Shown: positions 35,753 through 50,133, numbered from the stretch's first letter. The stretch is DNA of 64,000 bases from Cardinalis cardinalis (GCA_014549065.1 JACDOX010000015.1:9094837-9158836), one strand, 5' to 3'. Notes: generated by a model from the sequence alone, not told the origin. Numbers and translations: made by a program.

Positions 35753-38700
35753 GAGAATTCCTAACACTAATACTGCATGCAGGTAATTCAGAATTAAAAA
35801 CCACAAAAACACAAGAAATAGAACAAATGCANTTTTATCAAATGGCAATTTTCAAATCAAATTTGAGGAATAAAATCTCAAGCCTGCATGGGCATGTGCC
35901 CTCATTTTTATCTGCTTACCTCCAATAACTGGTCTGAGCATTTTAAGAGTCAACAGAAAGACGAGTATCAATACATTCTCTGTGTGTTCTGGGCATAAAA
36001 AGGAGAAATGAATCCACTGCTCCTCCATGGTTTATTTCACCACATGAATGATGAGAGAAAAAGCACAGGATTGTACATGGTCACAAAGGTATGCATGGGC
36101 CCTGAAGCGTGAACACGCATCTACAACCACACATCCTGTTGTGTGTCATTCCATTTCTAAAATAATGCCTGAAAAGAGGAAAGTCTCCAGAAACATGAGG
36201 TTTTGCCATAAGCACACCCACTCTATTCACAGGAATAAACAAACCTCTCCAAGAAACCAACAAGAGCTATTATGAAGTAGCCCATTCCTAGTNGCCTGGA
36301 GCAGCTCCCAAGAAGAAAGCTTTCCTCTGGCCATAGGAAAGGTTTCTTAAAATGTGAAGAGAACTTCATATATACCCATTTTTTGCATAATCCTACCAGT
36401 AACATTTCAGAGGATTAATAAAAAAAAACAAACCCAAACCCCAACCCTTAAAAGTACATAAAACTTATTACAGTGTACCTGAATTTTTTCCCCTATTTTA
36501 GATGCAGCTTTTCTGTAACATAATGATTTGTGTTACTGCAGCACACAGCAACTTCAGACACACATCTGGATCTGAGCCACCTGCTCTACACGTGGAACAA
36601 TGAGACAGTCCCTGTTCTGGGAGCTGACTGTCACAGGACAGGGACAATGGAAAGCCAGACACAGACACACACAAAAAGTGGGACCAATACCGGGCATTGC
36701 TGGGAACAGCAGTCTCAGTACACACACATTACAAGTTCATTGGGGCCTTTTATAAGCAACACAAGGAGTCAGAGCTTTTGAAGAGGACAATAAAGCAGCA
36801 CTGCAGCTGTTTACAGGGACCATTTCCCAAGTGTGAAAGGCTAGCACAAGAGAAAGCACGAAAAACTGCTTGCTTGCCCCTACGTTGTAGTCACAGTATA
36901 GACACATGCTAGGCTAAGGGGAGGCAGAAGTTAACATCTTAATAGCAAATTAGAGATGGTACAAATAGGTATGAAAAGCAAAAGCAGCTGGTTTTGTAGC
37001 TCAATGCAACAGAGGAACTAGTGGTAGGGACAAAGCAGCAGCCTAAAGAACGAGCTCTGCTCTGTTCAGAGCAGCACTCTGAATGGGACACGGTTACATG
37101 CCAAGCATACAAAGATGCAAGATGATGCAAACCTTTGAAAAGTATATTCCCCCCCTCCATGTTTTGCTTCTGTTTTCCATTTTCAAGAATAACAGTCAAA
37201 CAACTACAGGAACTTAGAAGATTAAAAAAGTCTCTGCAGCTGATCTGCTTAGAGCTGAGACAAGTCACTATTTTTCGGAAAGAAATCTGGCCACCTGCTG
37301 CTCTAGGCAGAGAAGGCGGGATACATGTAAAATCATGCTCTCCCTGAAATTACAACTGATATTACCCAGGAAACACAGACTAGACTGGGAAAAATATGCA
37401 TTAATTCCAAATGGTGCAGTGTGCTGAACTGAACTGTACATGGCTGGCTAGCAGTCTTCATTCTGTTCTCATAGGTTTGGTAATCTTAAAATAATTTTAT
37501 ATTATTCCCAATGAACAATCTTCCACAGACACTTTAGACCTATGGCTTCTGTTGTCAGAGTGAAGTCAGAGTGTAGATATTGGTAAGACTGGGGCATCAC
37601 AAAACCTCAGGCATTAACAAAAAGAAAGCTACATGAGTTATTACAGAAGGATGAAACACCTACAGAACAGAAAGTTCCTACTGCAGCAAGAACAGCACAT
37701 TCTAACCCAATAAAAGCAATCACCAGGTCTAGTCATAGAGCACACAAGAAATCAGATCAGTCTGGGCCAATTACAAGGTGTAAGTTTTAAGCAACAGATC
37801 TTAATGCAGCTGTGCCCCAATGGCTGAAGGGAAGACACTGCTCCACTGCATCTGTCTTTAACAGGGATGTCCCACTGTGTTCAAAATGTGAGGTCACATT
37901 TGGCTGTCACATCTTTGCAACCCAACTGAATAACGGGTGACGATTAACCCAGCTTGTAAAAGCAACAGTCTGGATTAAAAATGCCTCATTTTACCTGAAC
38001 ATGCTGAATCTGGCAAGAGCTGACAGTCAGGGAACACACAGAACCCTTTAAAAATACACAGCATCATTTATTACACTGGGACAGTACTTTGTGTTGCACA
38101 ATCCAAGCTTTTGTTTCAAGCAAGAAAATGTTTTCTAAATATTTTGTCACCATGACAGTCTAGCCCTGGACTCTAATTCTGCCCTTGGTTGCTCCAGAGA
38201 ACCCCTGTGAAGTCAACCGTGTTGCACACTGGATCCCAGGCTGCCAGGAAGGCTCACCTGGCAGCACAGCCAGCAGCATCCTCTTGGGCCTCTGCACTCT
38301 GCACAGCTCTTTCAGCCTGAGTTATTGTCTGCCACAAACTAATATCTGTGTGAAGAAACAATATCACATATAAGAGGAAGAGAGGTTTGCAACTATGAAG
38401 CACCAAACATCTTCTCAATAGGTTCAACTTTAACTAAGTCAAAACCTGTTCCTGACATAGCACAATGAAAAATTTTAAAGACAGAGAGAAAACGGGGCAC
38501 AGGAAAACATCCCAACTTTGAAGGCCCTGTTCCAGGTAAAAACACGTCGTTCAGGNACATTAATTTGGAAACTAAATCTGAGCAGATACAGCCCAAGTGC
38601 ACAGCACAGCACCAAGAGGAACAGTGGAGCATTTCCGTATGACTCAGGAAGCCCAACAAACACTTCTGCAGAACAAGATCAACAGGGTGTTTATATACAG

Positions 38701-40481
38701 CAGCAGTGTCATGTGAACAGGCGGTTTAGTTTGTGAAATGAATGTTTGCATTGTCATTAAAAAAAAAACCAAAAACAACTCAAACCAAAAAACACCCTCT
38801 ATTCCACACTTATAAGTTTCCAACATAAAAACATAGCAGGGGAAGGAAGTACTTCAGCAGCCAAAATTTACAAATTCTTACCATAACTTTGGCACAGTAA
38901 ACTTCTCCAGTGTCACAAAGGCCTATTNTTCAGGGGGCTTGGTTGCCTTTTTTTCAGAAGGACTAATCCACATGTGAAGGCTATTAAAGAACACACAAAA
39001 TGCCAACAGAAGCATAAACAGGCACATTTTGTGTGTCTGTTTTTCAAGTTATATCTGTTTTTCCTTACACAGACACCTAAGAACAGCCTGGAGGCAGGTA
39101 TTCCTGCTTTCTTGCTTTTTTTGATGAAGCTCGGTAAGCTTCTTCCTTTCCCAAAATGACAGTGCTGCTTTTATTTTAATTCATTCAAATCAGTGAGAGA
39201 GACTCACCCTCTTGAGCTGCACTCAAGCGCTCAGGCTTCAGGAATTTAACAAAGAATGAAGATTTTAATACAGAGGGGTTTTGCTTGTTAGTTTGACTAC
39301 AAAAGAAATTCCTCACAGTAACCTTTTAATTGTTTGAGAGGCACCTTACTAGAATCTTAAAGAAAATGCTTAATACTCTAAGTTACACTTGGCATTTCTG
39401 CACAGCAAAACAAATTCAAGCTCTGAAAGTCAGCATTTCTTCCCTCTTATTATCTGAAGCTACATAAAAGCTCTAACATAGATTTGAAAGAAATATAACA
39501 GAAAATTCTGCCTGATCAAAGTACATAGAGCTAAATTTATCCTTCAGTTTCCAAAACACCACTTGGAGATTGGGCATTTAGAGTTCTATTCACTGGCTAG
39601 AAAAAAGCCAAATGGTACATTTTAAAAAAGTGACTTTGAAATATTGTTATGAGAACAGGGACAAGCTATGTAAACCCTAAAATTCTGTGGGTCTTTGTAT
39701 TCACAATTATTGTCACAAACTAAAAGGCTCATATTCCCTACTAAGCAAACATTTACAATTAAATCCATTCTGCACAAAGCATTTGCATTTTGAGATAGAA
39801 CAGTCAGTTGTTCAGCTGCTGTGATTTAGATGGATTGGTTCATTATTGCTGCAGTTCGTTTTCAGCTACACTGTATAACAAAGGGGTGCCAATGTAGTCG
39901 TGAATGGCTTTAAAGCTAAGTATGCTGCTATTCTTCCATGATGATGTAATTTAACCATCTTCCCATCTCTCAGATCAAGATATCTTGACTTTACAGGCTG
40001 AACTTCCGCAGAAACAACAGAAACAAGCTGTCACAAACGTTCAATAGGCATTATAGAGATACTGCAAGTCAGCTGGAGGTTGTTGCCAGAAAGTTTGCAA
40101 CGGTTTTCCACAAATGAAAATGCAATTTTCACCTAATTCTTATTTAGAATAAATGCTTCTCTTATCATGCAAGTGATAAGGCAACTTTGACTTCCACATC
40201 AGGAGATACATCAGTTATATACCTTTCAAATGTTCCTGCTAGAGTAAAAATATACCTNCATCAGAAAAGAAGACCAGATTTACAGCTATCCCTGATGCAA
40301 AGAAAACTTCAAATTGAAAAGGTCAAATAGTATACTACTCTTTCACTGTCTGAAAAATAGCACCAAAGACAGTATTAAAGTCACCAATGTCATTCTTTAA
40401 GAGAGATTAAAGAGAGAGTGACTTCTTACACAGGCAGACAGTGACAGAACAACAGAGAATGGTTTCAAAATAAGAGAAAAN

Positions 40482-40702
40482 ATTTAGATTAGATGAGGTT
40501 AGAAATTCCTTAGGCTGAGGGTGATGAGGCACTNGAATGAGCTGCCCAGAGAAGCTGTGAATATCCCATCTCTAGAAGTGTTCCAGACCAGTTTGGATGA
40601 GGCTTTGAGCAANNTGATCTAGCGGAAGATGTCCCTGTCCATGGCAGGGGGGTTGAATTATATGATCTCTAAGGTCCATTCCAACTCAATCCATTCTATG
40701 AC
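40482..40702 (+). mobile_element. CR1 LINE 3'-end fragment
   Basis: It follows the CR1 3' region in sense: TTTAGATTAGATGAGGTTAG, GAGGCACTNGAATGAGCTGCCC, CCATGGCAGGGGGGTTG, TGATCTCTAAGGTCC, and a terminal CCATTCTATGAC. Several ambiguous bases fall inside it. Confidence 0.88.
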
Positions 40703-42229
40703 TAAAGCAGATAAACCANTTTTTAGTAACAACCATGTAAAAAGGCAGGATTTCTTTTTTTTAAATTATGCAAAAAAACTCATGATGATTTGAAATGTGG
40801 TCTTGTCAATACATTGCCCCAGCAGCACGAAGACCACTTCCCATAAAATTACTTCATCAGTGAATTTATACTGGCATAGGACTTATATCCTCTGCCCAGA
40901 AATCAAAGTCCACCTAGAAAACGACTTCCAAATCCTACAACCAGCATTGCCACCACAGATAATCACAACTAGATTCCAGACTGCTCTATGCATAAACTTT
41001 CAGTAGAATAATNAACATTTAATACAGCTAAATCTATGCAACTACANANTGAGTTTTNAATTATTCCTTGGTGTTCCCAAATTTTTATTCTACTTAATNA
41101 GCATAGGAAGGCAAGGAGACTGCATGATCAGAAGTTAAATATAATAAAATATTGCAAAGAAAACACTTTCAGTTAGTTAAATGATTGCTATTTATAGAGG
41201 GTTTATTGACCACAGACACGCTCAAGGATACATATGACATGTAAAAACACCAGTCCAGACAATCCATGCCTGGAAGCCCCTGAAAAGGAACCAGCAAATA
41301 AAAAGCTGTATTCCCACTCTGCAAAGGCCTGGCAATGGATTTNGAGCTGCTTAACAGGTTGTTCAAGGGTGTAACTATTTACTAATACTCCACCTGAGAA
41401 GCTTCAATGTAGGCATAAAACCAAAAATACACAGAATTGTGTGCAGTCTTATAAATCTGGGCATAAACCCTACTCAGTGCAAGTATTTTCCACACCAGTT
41501 TAACTACATCACTCTGCACAAAGCAGCAGTGTGTTGTCATTTGTAATATGGCACACACAAAGGCTTGTACAGGAAGACACAGCAAAATTTTAACTAAGTA
41601 TTTTTTCTCTTGAATCTTAAGATTTATTTTAGGAATTTGCTACATAAAAAAGCAGTTCAAATACAGTTTCATTTCTATGTTTCTATTAACAATTAGACCT
41701 GTCAAGCATCTTGCAGGTAATCAGAAATTTATTTTTTCATATTGCCTTCTTTCTGAAGTGTAATCAAGATGTGCTCTGTGATCCCCAGACCCTTGGACAC
41801 AACTGCAGAAATAGCAGGGTAAGGCTGGGAGGCCAGAAAAACAAAACCACACACTACCAATTATTTCAAATCCTCTATTTTTTTTGAGCTTTTTTTCTGA
41901 CAAGTAATTAAACAGCCCTTTTTGTTCTGCTTAGTCTAAACCATGAAGCAGGCACTCCAGTTACCTTCTCCAATTTTTCTCAATGTCATGAGGACTAGCA
42001 AGCTTCTCTGCTTCAGGAACAAAAACAGGCAAAACTTTCAAAATCTTGCGACTTCTACAGGTAGGAACTGATTTATGAAGCCAACATAATCATAAGGGCT
42101 GCACTTAAAATTTGAGAATTAGTAGCAATTGCTGGAAGCAGCCTGATCTCCACCAGCACCTGAAGTTCACTTCAAGGCACACCAGTGTCAACCCCTTGAG
42201 TCTCCATCAGCAAATAATGTTTGTCTGGA

Positions 42230-42640
42230 GACCTCTCCTATGGACACAGGCTGAGAGAGTTTGGGGCTGTTTAGCCTGAAAAGAGGATGCTCTGGAGAGA
42301 CCTTANTGCTCACTTTTTATAAATACTGAGGACTTTTAAGAAAAACTGAGAGGCTTTTTATTTATTGTGACAGGTTATGGTTCTAAAATATAGGAGAGTA
42401 GATTTAAACTACNTAATACTTAATAAAGAAATTCTTCACTCTGAAGTGGTGAGGCACTGGCACAGGCAGCCCAGTGAAGCTGTGGATATCCCATCCCTAG
42501 AACTGTCCAAGGCCAGCCTGGATAGGGCTTTGAGCAACANGGTCTAGTTAGTGCAAGGTGTGCCTGCCTATGACACAGGAGTTGGACTAGATCATCTTTA
42601 AAGGTCTCTTCCCACCCCAGTCATTCCAAGGCTGGAGCTC
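42230..42640 (+). mobile_element. CR1 LINE 3'-end fragment (about 410 bp)
   Basis: CR1 landmarks appear in order: GGCTGTTTAGCCTGAAAAGAGG, GGAGAGACCTTANTGCTC, AAGAAATTCTTCACTCTGAAG, GCAGCCCAGTGAAGCTGTGG, ATATCCCATCCCTAGAACTG, GTTGGACTAGATCATC and TTTAAAGGTCTCTTCCCACC. A diverged patch at 42310-42410 separates the two halves. It has the same orientation as the CR1 copy 1.7 kb to the left. Confidence 0.88.
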
Positions 42641-44759
42641 CCTCCCAAAACAGGTATCTCCTGTGAAGGCTGTGGTTCACCCCCAACACAAAGCCCACTC
42701 TTCTGGCATGCTTATCCTGNGGTTCTCATTAGGAGACTATTAGTAAAGCCCAGGCAGAGGAGACTGATTTGACAGCCCCATAAATTACTCAGATGCTGCA
42801 CTCAGTCTCATTAAGAGCATGAAATACCACTGCACCAGGCACAGAACCACTGACTCCAAAGTGTATTTCTACATGCAGTTCACCAAAGGCCTGGGTTTTG
42901 GACAGCACTTCAAAACATGCTCTCCCAGCTTACCCAAGAGGCTCAGGGGAAACAGCAACTGACTTGCCCACAGTCTGTGATGATTGTTTACCTCAGCTGT
43001 CCTCAAATATGACCATGCACTTTTGAATACACTGACAAATTTCACAATGTTATTTAACCAGCTATCTTTTTCACATTTTTGGCTCAACTTGAAGAGGTGG
43101 GAGAATAACCCCAGAGGTCTGTAGCATGCTTACCAACTGCACTCNAAGTCAGTCTTCATTATTTCCCCCTTTCAGCTGCAGTAAATATTTCTCACAAAAA
43201 CACACTACTTCACACCTAATATGGTGCTTTTCTTTCTCCATTCTTTTTCTTCCTCTTTCCTCACATAGTTTCCTGGTTTTTGTTCCCCCTTTAAGAAGCA
43301 CATTGTACCTACAACATAATGCATCTGAAAATAATAATCCCTCCTCTGTCTTCCCCATGAGAGATGACTTTTAAATAAGGCTTAACTAATTTTTTTCTTT
43401 GTAAATCAGCCACTCCAATATGTAAAATGGGGAAAACCCCAAACAGCTGACAAGTATTTGGTTTTTACAATGCTCTCTCTTTTGAAATACATTAAAATTA
43501 AACGTTGAGCTATTAAGCAAATCCTTTTTTTTATCCCAACAGATAACAAGGTTTGTTTCCCAAACGAATCTGACACCAACCACCACTCCAATTTTTAAGA
43601 GAATTATTAGTGACACAGAAAGTGTATGAAAAGAGAGACACCACATGTCACCATGTACTGCTCTAAGAACATCAAAGTCCTCACCAGCTTTTTCAGACGG
43701 CAGAATCTCAGGCTACAAGGGATAACCAGGAGCAAGTTTGGGCAGGGGAAGGCACAGGCAAAGACAAGGAGTGCAGCTGACAGTGCTTACACAGTGGCAG
43801 CAGCACCAGCTGGAAGGAAAGGAACCTTCTGGCATCCACACAGGGGCTGCAGGGGAAGACATTTCCAAGTGAGGACAAGGCGCCAAATTTTAAATGCATG
43901 GCACAGCACCTTGCCTAAAACCACCTCTGCAGGAATGAGCAAGCTTTATTCTCTTGCTCTCTCTTTACCTCAAAATAGCATACTCACTCAGTACTTCTTT
44001 CTTCCTACATCCAAACCTGATGACTTCTCAATATGCCTACTGAGAAAAAAAAGAACAGAAAACATGGAGAGCTTTTTTTTCTTTTTCAGAGGCCTACCTT
44101 TCCCTTTTTGAAAAGGAAGGAACCATGAAAAAGAAAATCAAAGCCAATACAGGCACTTTCTGCATCATCCACTGTATCAAGCATTCCCAGGCTTGCTTTT
44201 ACAGGGCTTGCAACGTCCTAGATCCCTCATTCTCAAATCCCTTTTAATAACAAGTAACATTAATCTATGACGCTACCCCACTTTTGGAGATAAAATTGAG
44301 ACCTAGTTTGTTTCGCTTCTGATGTGCAATAAAACAGAATATGAAAGTAAACTTCCAGGACTGACATAAATAATCTGGGCATCAACATCCAAGCTCTTCC
44401 TCTTTGCCATTCAAAGAGAGAGTGCTCAGTCTCACTTCCAAGTAAGCTCCAGTCAGTTTACAATCAATGAAAAACACATCTAACCCAGCATCACTTCCCT
44501 AAAGAACTGAAAGTGTTTTGTGAAAATGTTAGAATAAAGACTTTTTGGAAGTAATTTTTACTGAAGAAAGAAACATTTGGATGTCACCCTTCAAAAACGT
44601 GAAGCTGTAGAATAAAGAATGGGTTTCATGCAAAAATGTTCTAGAAGACAGTTTTCTGAAAGGTTGCTGGAAAGTAACAGAAACACTCCAAGACAAGTAG
44701 TCTGCTCTGTGAAAGGAAGATGAGCCACTTCTAGGCTACACCAGCTCTTTCAAAGATTA

Positions 44760-45070
44760 AGTACAGTACAGTTACACTGCACCAGCTGATTCCCAGTTTC
44801 TGATTTACCCTGTCATCCAGAGCAAACTTTTTACAGTACACTGGACCCAGACTGTTTCCTATGATCTCTCCACAAATAATTCCATCAGATGAGATTACCC
44901 TCCAAAAGTCTAGCTGACTAACCATTATCAGCTCATATTTCTCCAGATGTTTTGTGATCTCATCCTTTCTTAATGTCTCTAGCATCTTGCCTACCACCAA
45001 GGTCAGATTTATTAGTTGACAATTTCCTGGTTCCTCCCCAGTCCCCTTTTCCCAGAACAGGACAAGCAAA
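44760..45070 (-). mobile_element. CR1-type reverse-transcriptase (ORF2) relic
   Basis: The minus-strand frame contains EEPGNCQLINLTLVVGKMLE and DEITKHLEKYEL, matching the conserved non-LTR reverse-transcriptase segment around PGNYRPVSLTS..GK..E. A further GNSLGPVY resembles the QGSVLGPVLFN segment, which suggests a deletion between them. The catalytic FADD motif is not visible. This is a dead internal CR1 fragment; it opposes the two nearby plus-strand CR1 3' ends and so comes from a separate insertion. Confidence 0.7.
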
Positions 45071-45575
45071 ATGAAAGCAACCAAGAGCTAGAATTGCAAA
45101 ACTATTGCCCCTTGTGTTGAAAAAGAGACACACAAGGAAAACCACAAACTGACACAGCTTATCTTTTGTTTCCAACAAGAAGAGCAACAGATTTCCCTAT
45201 AAACCCAACCCTTCAGTTCTAGAAATGGCATCAGCTTCTTTCCCTCTGTTACAACTTCCCCACTCCATTCTTCATTCAGCCCCACTCCATTTTTTGTTCA
45301 GTCCCTATCTTGTTTCTTACCTTTCCATTCCCCCCATCCTTTCCTCTGAAGCAGCTGTGCCCTCTATAGCTGGCATCTTCAGAGTTCAGATGACTCTTAG
45401 GATCCTNTCCATCAAGTGCCACAGCCATTCTTTGAAATACCATGAAAGGCAGACGATCCTTGAACTAATCTGAACCTCAAAGGTTCTNACTACACAGCTC
45501 ACCAAGACAGTGCATCACTACATCCCAGGGACAGACAGAAGCCAAAGTAAGAACAAAAAAACACCCCAAAATAAA

Positions 45576-45590
45576 ACACACACACACACA
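45576..45590 (+). repeat. (CA)n microsatellite
   Basis: About seven CA units in an A-rich context. Confidence 0.85.
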
Positions 45591-46474
45591 GAAAAAGAGG
45601 TAGGGAACATGGTGAGAACAGAAAAGAGAGAAGAAAGAAGAGGTAAAGAAAAACAGCAACACCAGAGACTCCCTGGCTTACAAATATATCTGGTCATATC
45701 TTGTAAAATCCTNTTTTGATTCACACTAACAGAATACTGGAAGTATGAACCTGTGCTCCAAATAACAAAGGTAAAGTTCACCATCTGTGCTATTCTGCTA
45801 GGGAAAGTTAAAAGAGCAACAATCAGCATTTTAGTCCTGATTTGTATTTTACATATGGATCTTGCATCCACTTTATGCAATGAAGCTATAGCAAGAAAAA
45901 TCACAATNGGCCACTTGTTATTTATTAGGCTGTCTGTATCACTCCATTCATTACAGAAATAATTCTTTAACCAAAAGAAAAAAAAAGGTATTATATCCAG
46001 AAGTGGAGTAGGTATCTTACGTATTATTTCTCATTTTAAGGCCTCTATTAGATTTGATCAGNTTGTAAGCTACAGACTCCATCAGTCAAATAGTTTTACC
46101 TGCCTGAAGTCCATAAAAAATGGCATTTGGAGGANATGTTATGGTTTTCATGGTTAAAATTACTACATGGTGTTAATANGCTATTTAAAAACAAAATAGC
46201 TCTGCCTTTCCTGCTAAATATTAATGGATGAATACACAAGTCTCTCCAGCTCTTTGTAATTGCTTCTGATTTCTCAGACTGAGAAATGGAGATTTTTCAA
46301 TTTCCTTTTTCAAATGTCAGTGTGTATTCTTCCCTCCTCCTCCCTCCCTCCAAAAGACTCCTTTTTTCATACAAGTTTATGCCCTAATAAGAAAACCGGA
46401 CATACTAGGGAGGACAGAGATGACAGAGTATCAAAACACACAATCCCCTCTTTGTTAGCCATGCAGAAAGACTT

Positions 46475-46494
46475 AAAAAAAAAAAAAAAAAAAA
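46475..46494 (+). repeat. Poly(A) tract of 20
   Basis: Twenty consecutive A. No retrocopy or LINE sequence is recognisable on its 5' side, so I list it only as a homopolymer. Confidence 0.9.
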
Positions 46495-47676
46495 CAGGAT
46501 GAAGACTGAAAACAATAGAAGAACCTTTATAAACAGAGACCAGAGTAGAAAGATACAAGAAATTCAATGAGATCTTTAAAATGGATCAGTAAAGCAAGTA
46601 AAATACACTTGGGTACACCTCTGTTTCCCAAAAAGTTCCCCACACACAACCAAAATTAAGGATCCTCATGACATACATTCAGAAAACCTATAATCTCAGA
46701 GCTCAACAAGCAGCAATTTGGGCAGATAATTTTCTCCTTCTCTCCTCATATTCAATCACAATTATAGCACCTCTGCATNGAACCATTTCCCCCATCCTCT
46801 CCCACTAAACAAAACCTTCAGCATCACATAAGCAGGGACTGCACACCCTGGATGTACACACAAGGCTGGATGCACAAACTTAAGCCTGAGATCCTTCACA
46901 CCTCCCACCTGTGTGCTGGAACAGTCCAGCCATGCAGGTATACAAAGAGTGGTCTCAAGAGTCTGTCCTTGCNGGGATTTGAGTAACAGCACCAAGCACT
47001 GCCAATGGGGAATGGGATGAGGAGGGCAAAGTTCATTCATGAATCCTTTTATTTCTGCCTGATTGAGGCTACACATGTCATGGACACAAACTGGCCCCTG
47101 CTCCAGCAAANATCTGCACTACTGGAAGTGGATCTTCCTTCAGTGACTGACTTAGAGAACTGCCAAGAGCTCTCGGTCAGGCAGCAATGTTTAATTTCAT
47201 TTCTCCATTTGTATTTTTAATCTTGGAAACAAAAACATAAATGTAAAGCATGCTGACAGAAGAAAACAACTACACAATTCTAGAAAGCCCTGCTACTTCC
47301 CTGCCAGGCCGAAACACCTGCTCCTGCTAATGATGGCTTTATGCTTACTTACACCTGCCACCCAGAAGGGCTCCAGAGCACTTTGCAGCCTGATTTATAC
47401 ATACACAAATCATTAAAACCACCAAAATTAAGCCACTGCTGGGGTGAGATGTGGCAACTGTTTAACTGCATGCAGCCATGCTGTTTGACTGCTCAGGACA
47501 CGAACTGTAAGAGACACCAAATCCAACCAAAGCTATGCGGAACGTTAGGTTGAGAGAACATCATTGCCCAATCTGGATTTTAGCCAGTCACTAACTAATA
47601 TATTTGCATGTGGAAAACCTTAGGATCTTTAAAGTGCACATGCAGTGCAACTTTTGATTTTATAAATTATCTAAAA

Positions 47677-47767
47677 TATTATATATATATATANANACAC
47701 ACACACACATATATATACACATTTATATATATAGATATATANATATATATATACACACANNTATATG
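47677..47767. repeat. (TA)n/(CA)n compound microsatellite with ambiguous bases
   Basis: Alternating TATATA and ACACAC blocks extend over about 90 bp. Six N within it point to sequencing or consensus uncertainty in the repeat. Confidence 0.9.
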
Positions 47768-50133
47768 TTTCTTGTANCTGAAATCCCCCCTNTAGCAGTC
47801 CCTCCCTGCACTAATTATTGTTTGTGCCTTGACTTCAGAAGCTCACCGTATCAGACATCAGTTTTGGAAACATCCTGTGGTTGAAGCACTTAATCTAGCA
47901 GAGCCAGCAAACTGATAGTGTCTGGTAATAAATGTAGATTATTAAAAAAAAAGATGTTTAACAAAACACATGCATACACAGAGTGGATAAGTTACTCCCC
48001 AGCAAAGACAGACCCAAATGAACTGAATTTGTCAACCTAGCCTTGAACAGCTACAAGAACCAAGAGATTCCCAGGGCTGACACCAGCAGACTGAATAGAA
48101 AATAGAGCATTGCTTTCTAAAAACCTCCTCACGAGGACAACACCAAATTAACAGTTGCAAAGCCAATGGAGTGGAATGAAATAGGTGTCCTGCACATACC
48201 AAGAGGGCAAAAGGACACTGGGAAATAGGTTAAAAAGATTAGGAAACCTGGCATCCAAAAAATGCCAAGGTNTGTTTAACAGTTTAGGAGTTTGGGTAGA
48301 AATTTGCAGCATCAAATATGTGGAACATGCAGAGTAACATTTTGAAAATTGGAATGTGCTCAGCACATAATCTCATCATAATACTATCAGCAATCCATCA
48401 GAGATAATAATCTGTTTCTCTAAGGCAATTTTAAAACAACAAAAAAAAAAAAATCAGGAGATCTGGGCATCTTTTACTAAGACCTCCTCCAGAGGTCTCC
48501 TTACTCGAAAGTATCTTTATTGTAATCTTAGAAACAAAAATTCAGTTCCCAAAACTAAACACAGACAAACTTGAAATACAACATGATTATTTAAAAGTTT
48601 CAGANACATGTGCCTCTGAATCATCCTGACAATGCCTTTTCCATACTGTTTAAAATAAATGTTTCTCCCTCAGATTTTTGTGCAGTGCTCCTCAAAATAA
48701 CAGATTTTTTTTTTAATTACAGGTAGGTGTAGGAAGAACTGCAACAACAGATGATTAAAAACCCTCAGCCTGAAAACACTGTTTTAAACTAAAAAAAAAA
48801 AAATCTCTGATTTGAAGAGTTTCTAGATTCATAAATAGGAATGGGAAGTATAATTCTCTGTTTCTTTCTTCTATTTAACTCAAACACAGAATAGTTCTCA
48901 ANTACTTTGTCAGAACAAAGCAGCCTCGGTACACCAGAATTACTGAATGAACTACTTAAGCTAATGAGTGCAAAGGTGTTTCCGACTGAAATAAACCTGA
49001 ACAAAAAAAAAATCTCACACACCCTCTAAAAAAACCTGAACAAAACATTTGTACATCAGGCATCAACCTGCTAAACTACACTGCATATCCAATTGGTAGA
49101 AATATACACTTCCACCCTCTTAAATACACATTATCAACATGTTTTCTAAATTCCTAGATATTTCTTATTGTTGCCAAAGAACCACCAGTCTTTACCAAGG
49201 TTATGACAATGCATTTCAAATTTCTTCCATAAATAATTATGATATACCTTTGCACCTTCAGGCAAGTTGTTGCAAACCCTCTATAAAAATCCTGAGTCTG
49301 CAAAACCATGTAAGTTTCCCTACTGCTAGAACACAGAGATGCTGGTTTTGGTCAAAAAAAAAAGACATTATCATGGAAAGTACCTAACACTGCTCTCTCC
49401 TTTCCAAGAAACCANAGCAGAGTACAGAGGAACAGGTAATACCCAATAGGATCAATGCTGTGGTACTTGAAAATCAACATCTTCCCAAAAAAACCAAACA
49501 CACTGTTTTGGGAAGAAAAGAAGGCAAAAAGCCTAACCATACATGTGACTGTCTTTTCAGTTTTGCCACTCTGTCAAGAATAAAGACTTTTTATAAAAAT
49601 CAAATGTTGTTCATGGTACAACCAAAATGCACAGAGTGCAGAAACTCAAGGCCATTNTTCCTGTCCAGGACATTGGCACCCAGAGCAGTTCAGACAAACA
49701 CAGAATAGCACATTTTCTAGCAAGTCTCTGCAAGAGCACAGAATTGTTCACAAAATACAGACATATNTTTCACTGTTCAAAAATATTCACCTTAATTGTC
49801 CCTTCTAGCATAAAAAAGAAAGCTATACACAAACCAAAATTTACTACAATTTAACCTCTAGCACTTTAAGTACTATCNCCTTCACTTGCTACCTTTATCA
49901 TCATTTTTAAAGCAGTTGACACCAATTTTTGGTGAACACATGAACACACACACAAGAAAATCCCTTAAACATGCATTTTCTAAAGCTTGAAAAAAAGTCA
50001 GGCACACTCCCTATGTGCTGTTTCCCACTAGGATGAACAGGAAAATAATGGATTATTTGAGGACATGCTGCTAAACACCAGATTAGAGAAGGATTGGAGC
50101 CATTTCNCTGTTCAGAAGGGAAGAGTCACTTAC

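Larger units (their letters stand above)
18063..50133 (-). other. AKT1: AKT1 large intron between first and second coding exons (32.1 kb)
   Basis: No coding exon was found in this stretch on either strand. It holds the repeats listed separately: CR1 fragments at 35.7, 40.5, 42.4 and 44.8-45.1 kb, a MIR-like relic at 33.8 kb, TA/CA microsatellites at 32.1, 45.6 and 47.7 kb, a 24-bp duplication at 29.6 kb and a poly(A) tract at 46.5 kb. It also has a CpG-rich segment at 23.5-23.9 kb. The remainder is ordinary AT-rich intronic sequence. Confidence 0.8.

Noticed and set aside
43626..44111. 161-codon plus-strand frame
   Set aside because: There is no recognisable domain, no splice support, and a low-complexity phenylalanine run from a poly(T) tract near its end.
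46475..46494. Poly(A) tail of a processed pseudogene
   Set aside because: No recognisable coding or mRNA-like sequence precedes the A run and no flanking duplication was seen.
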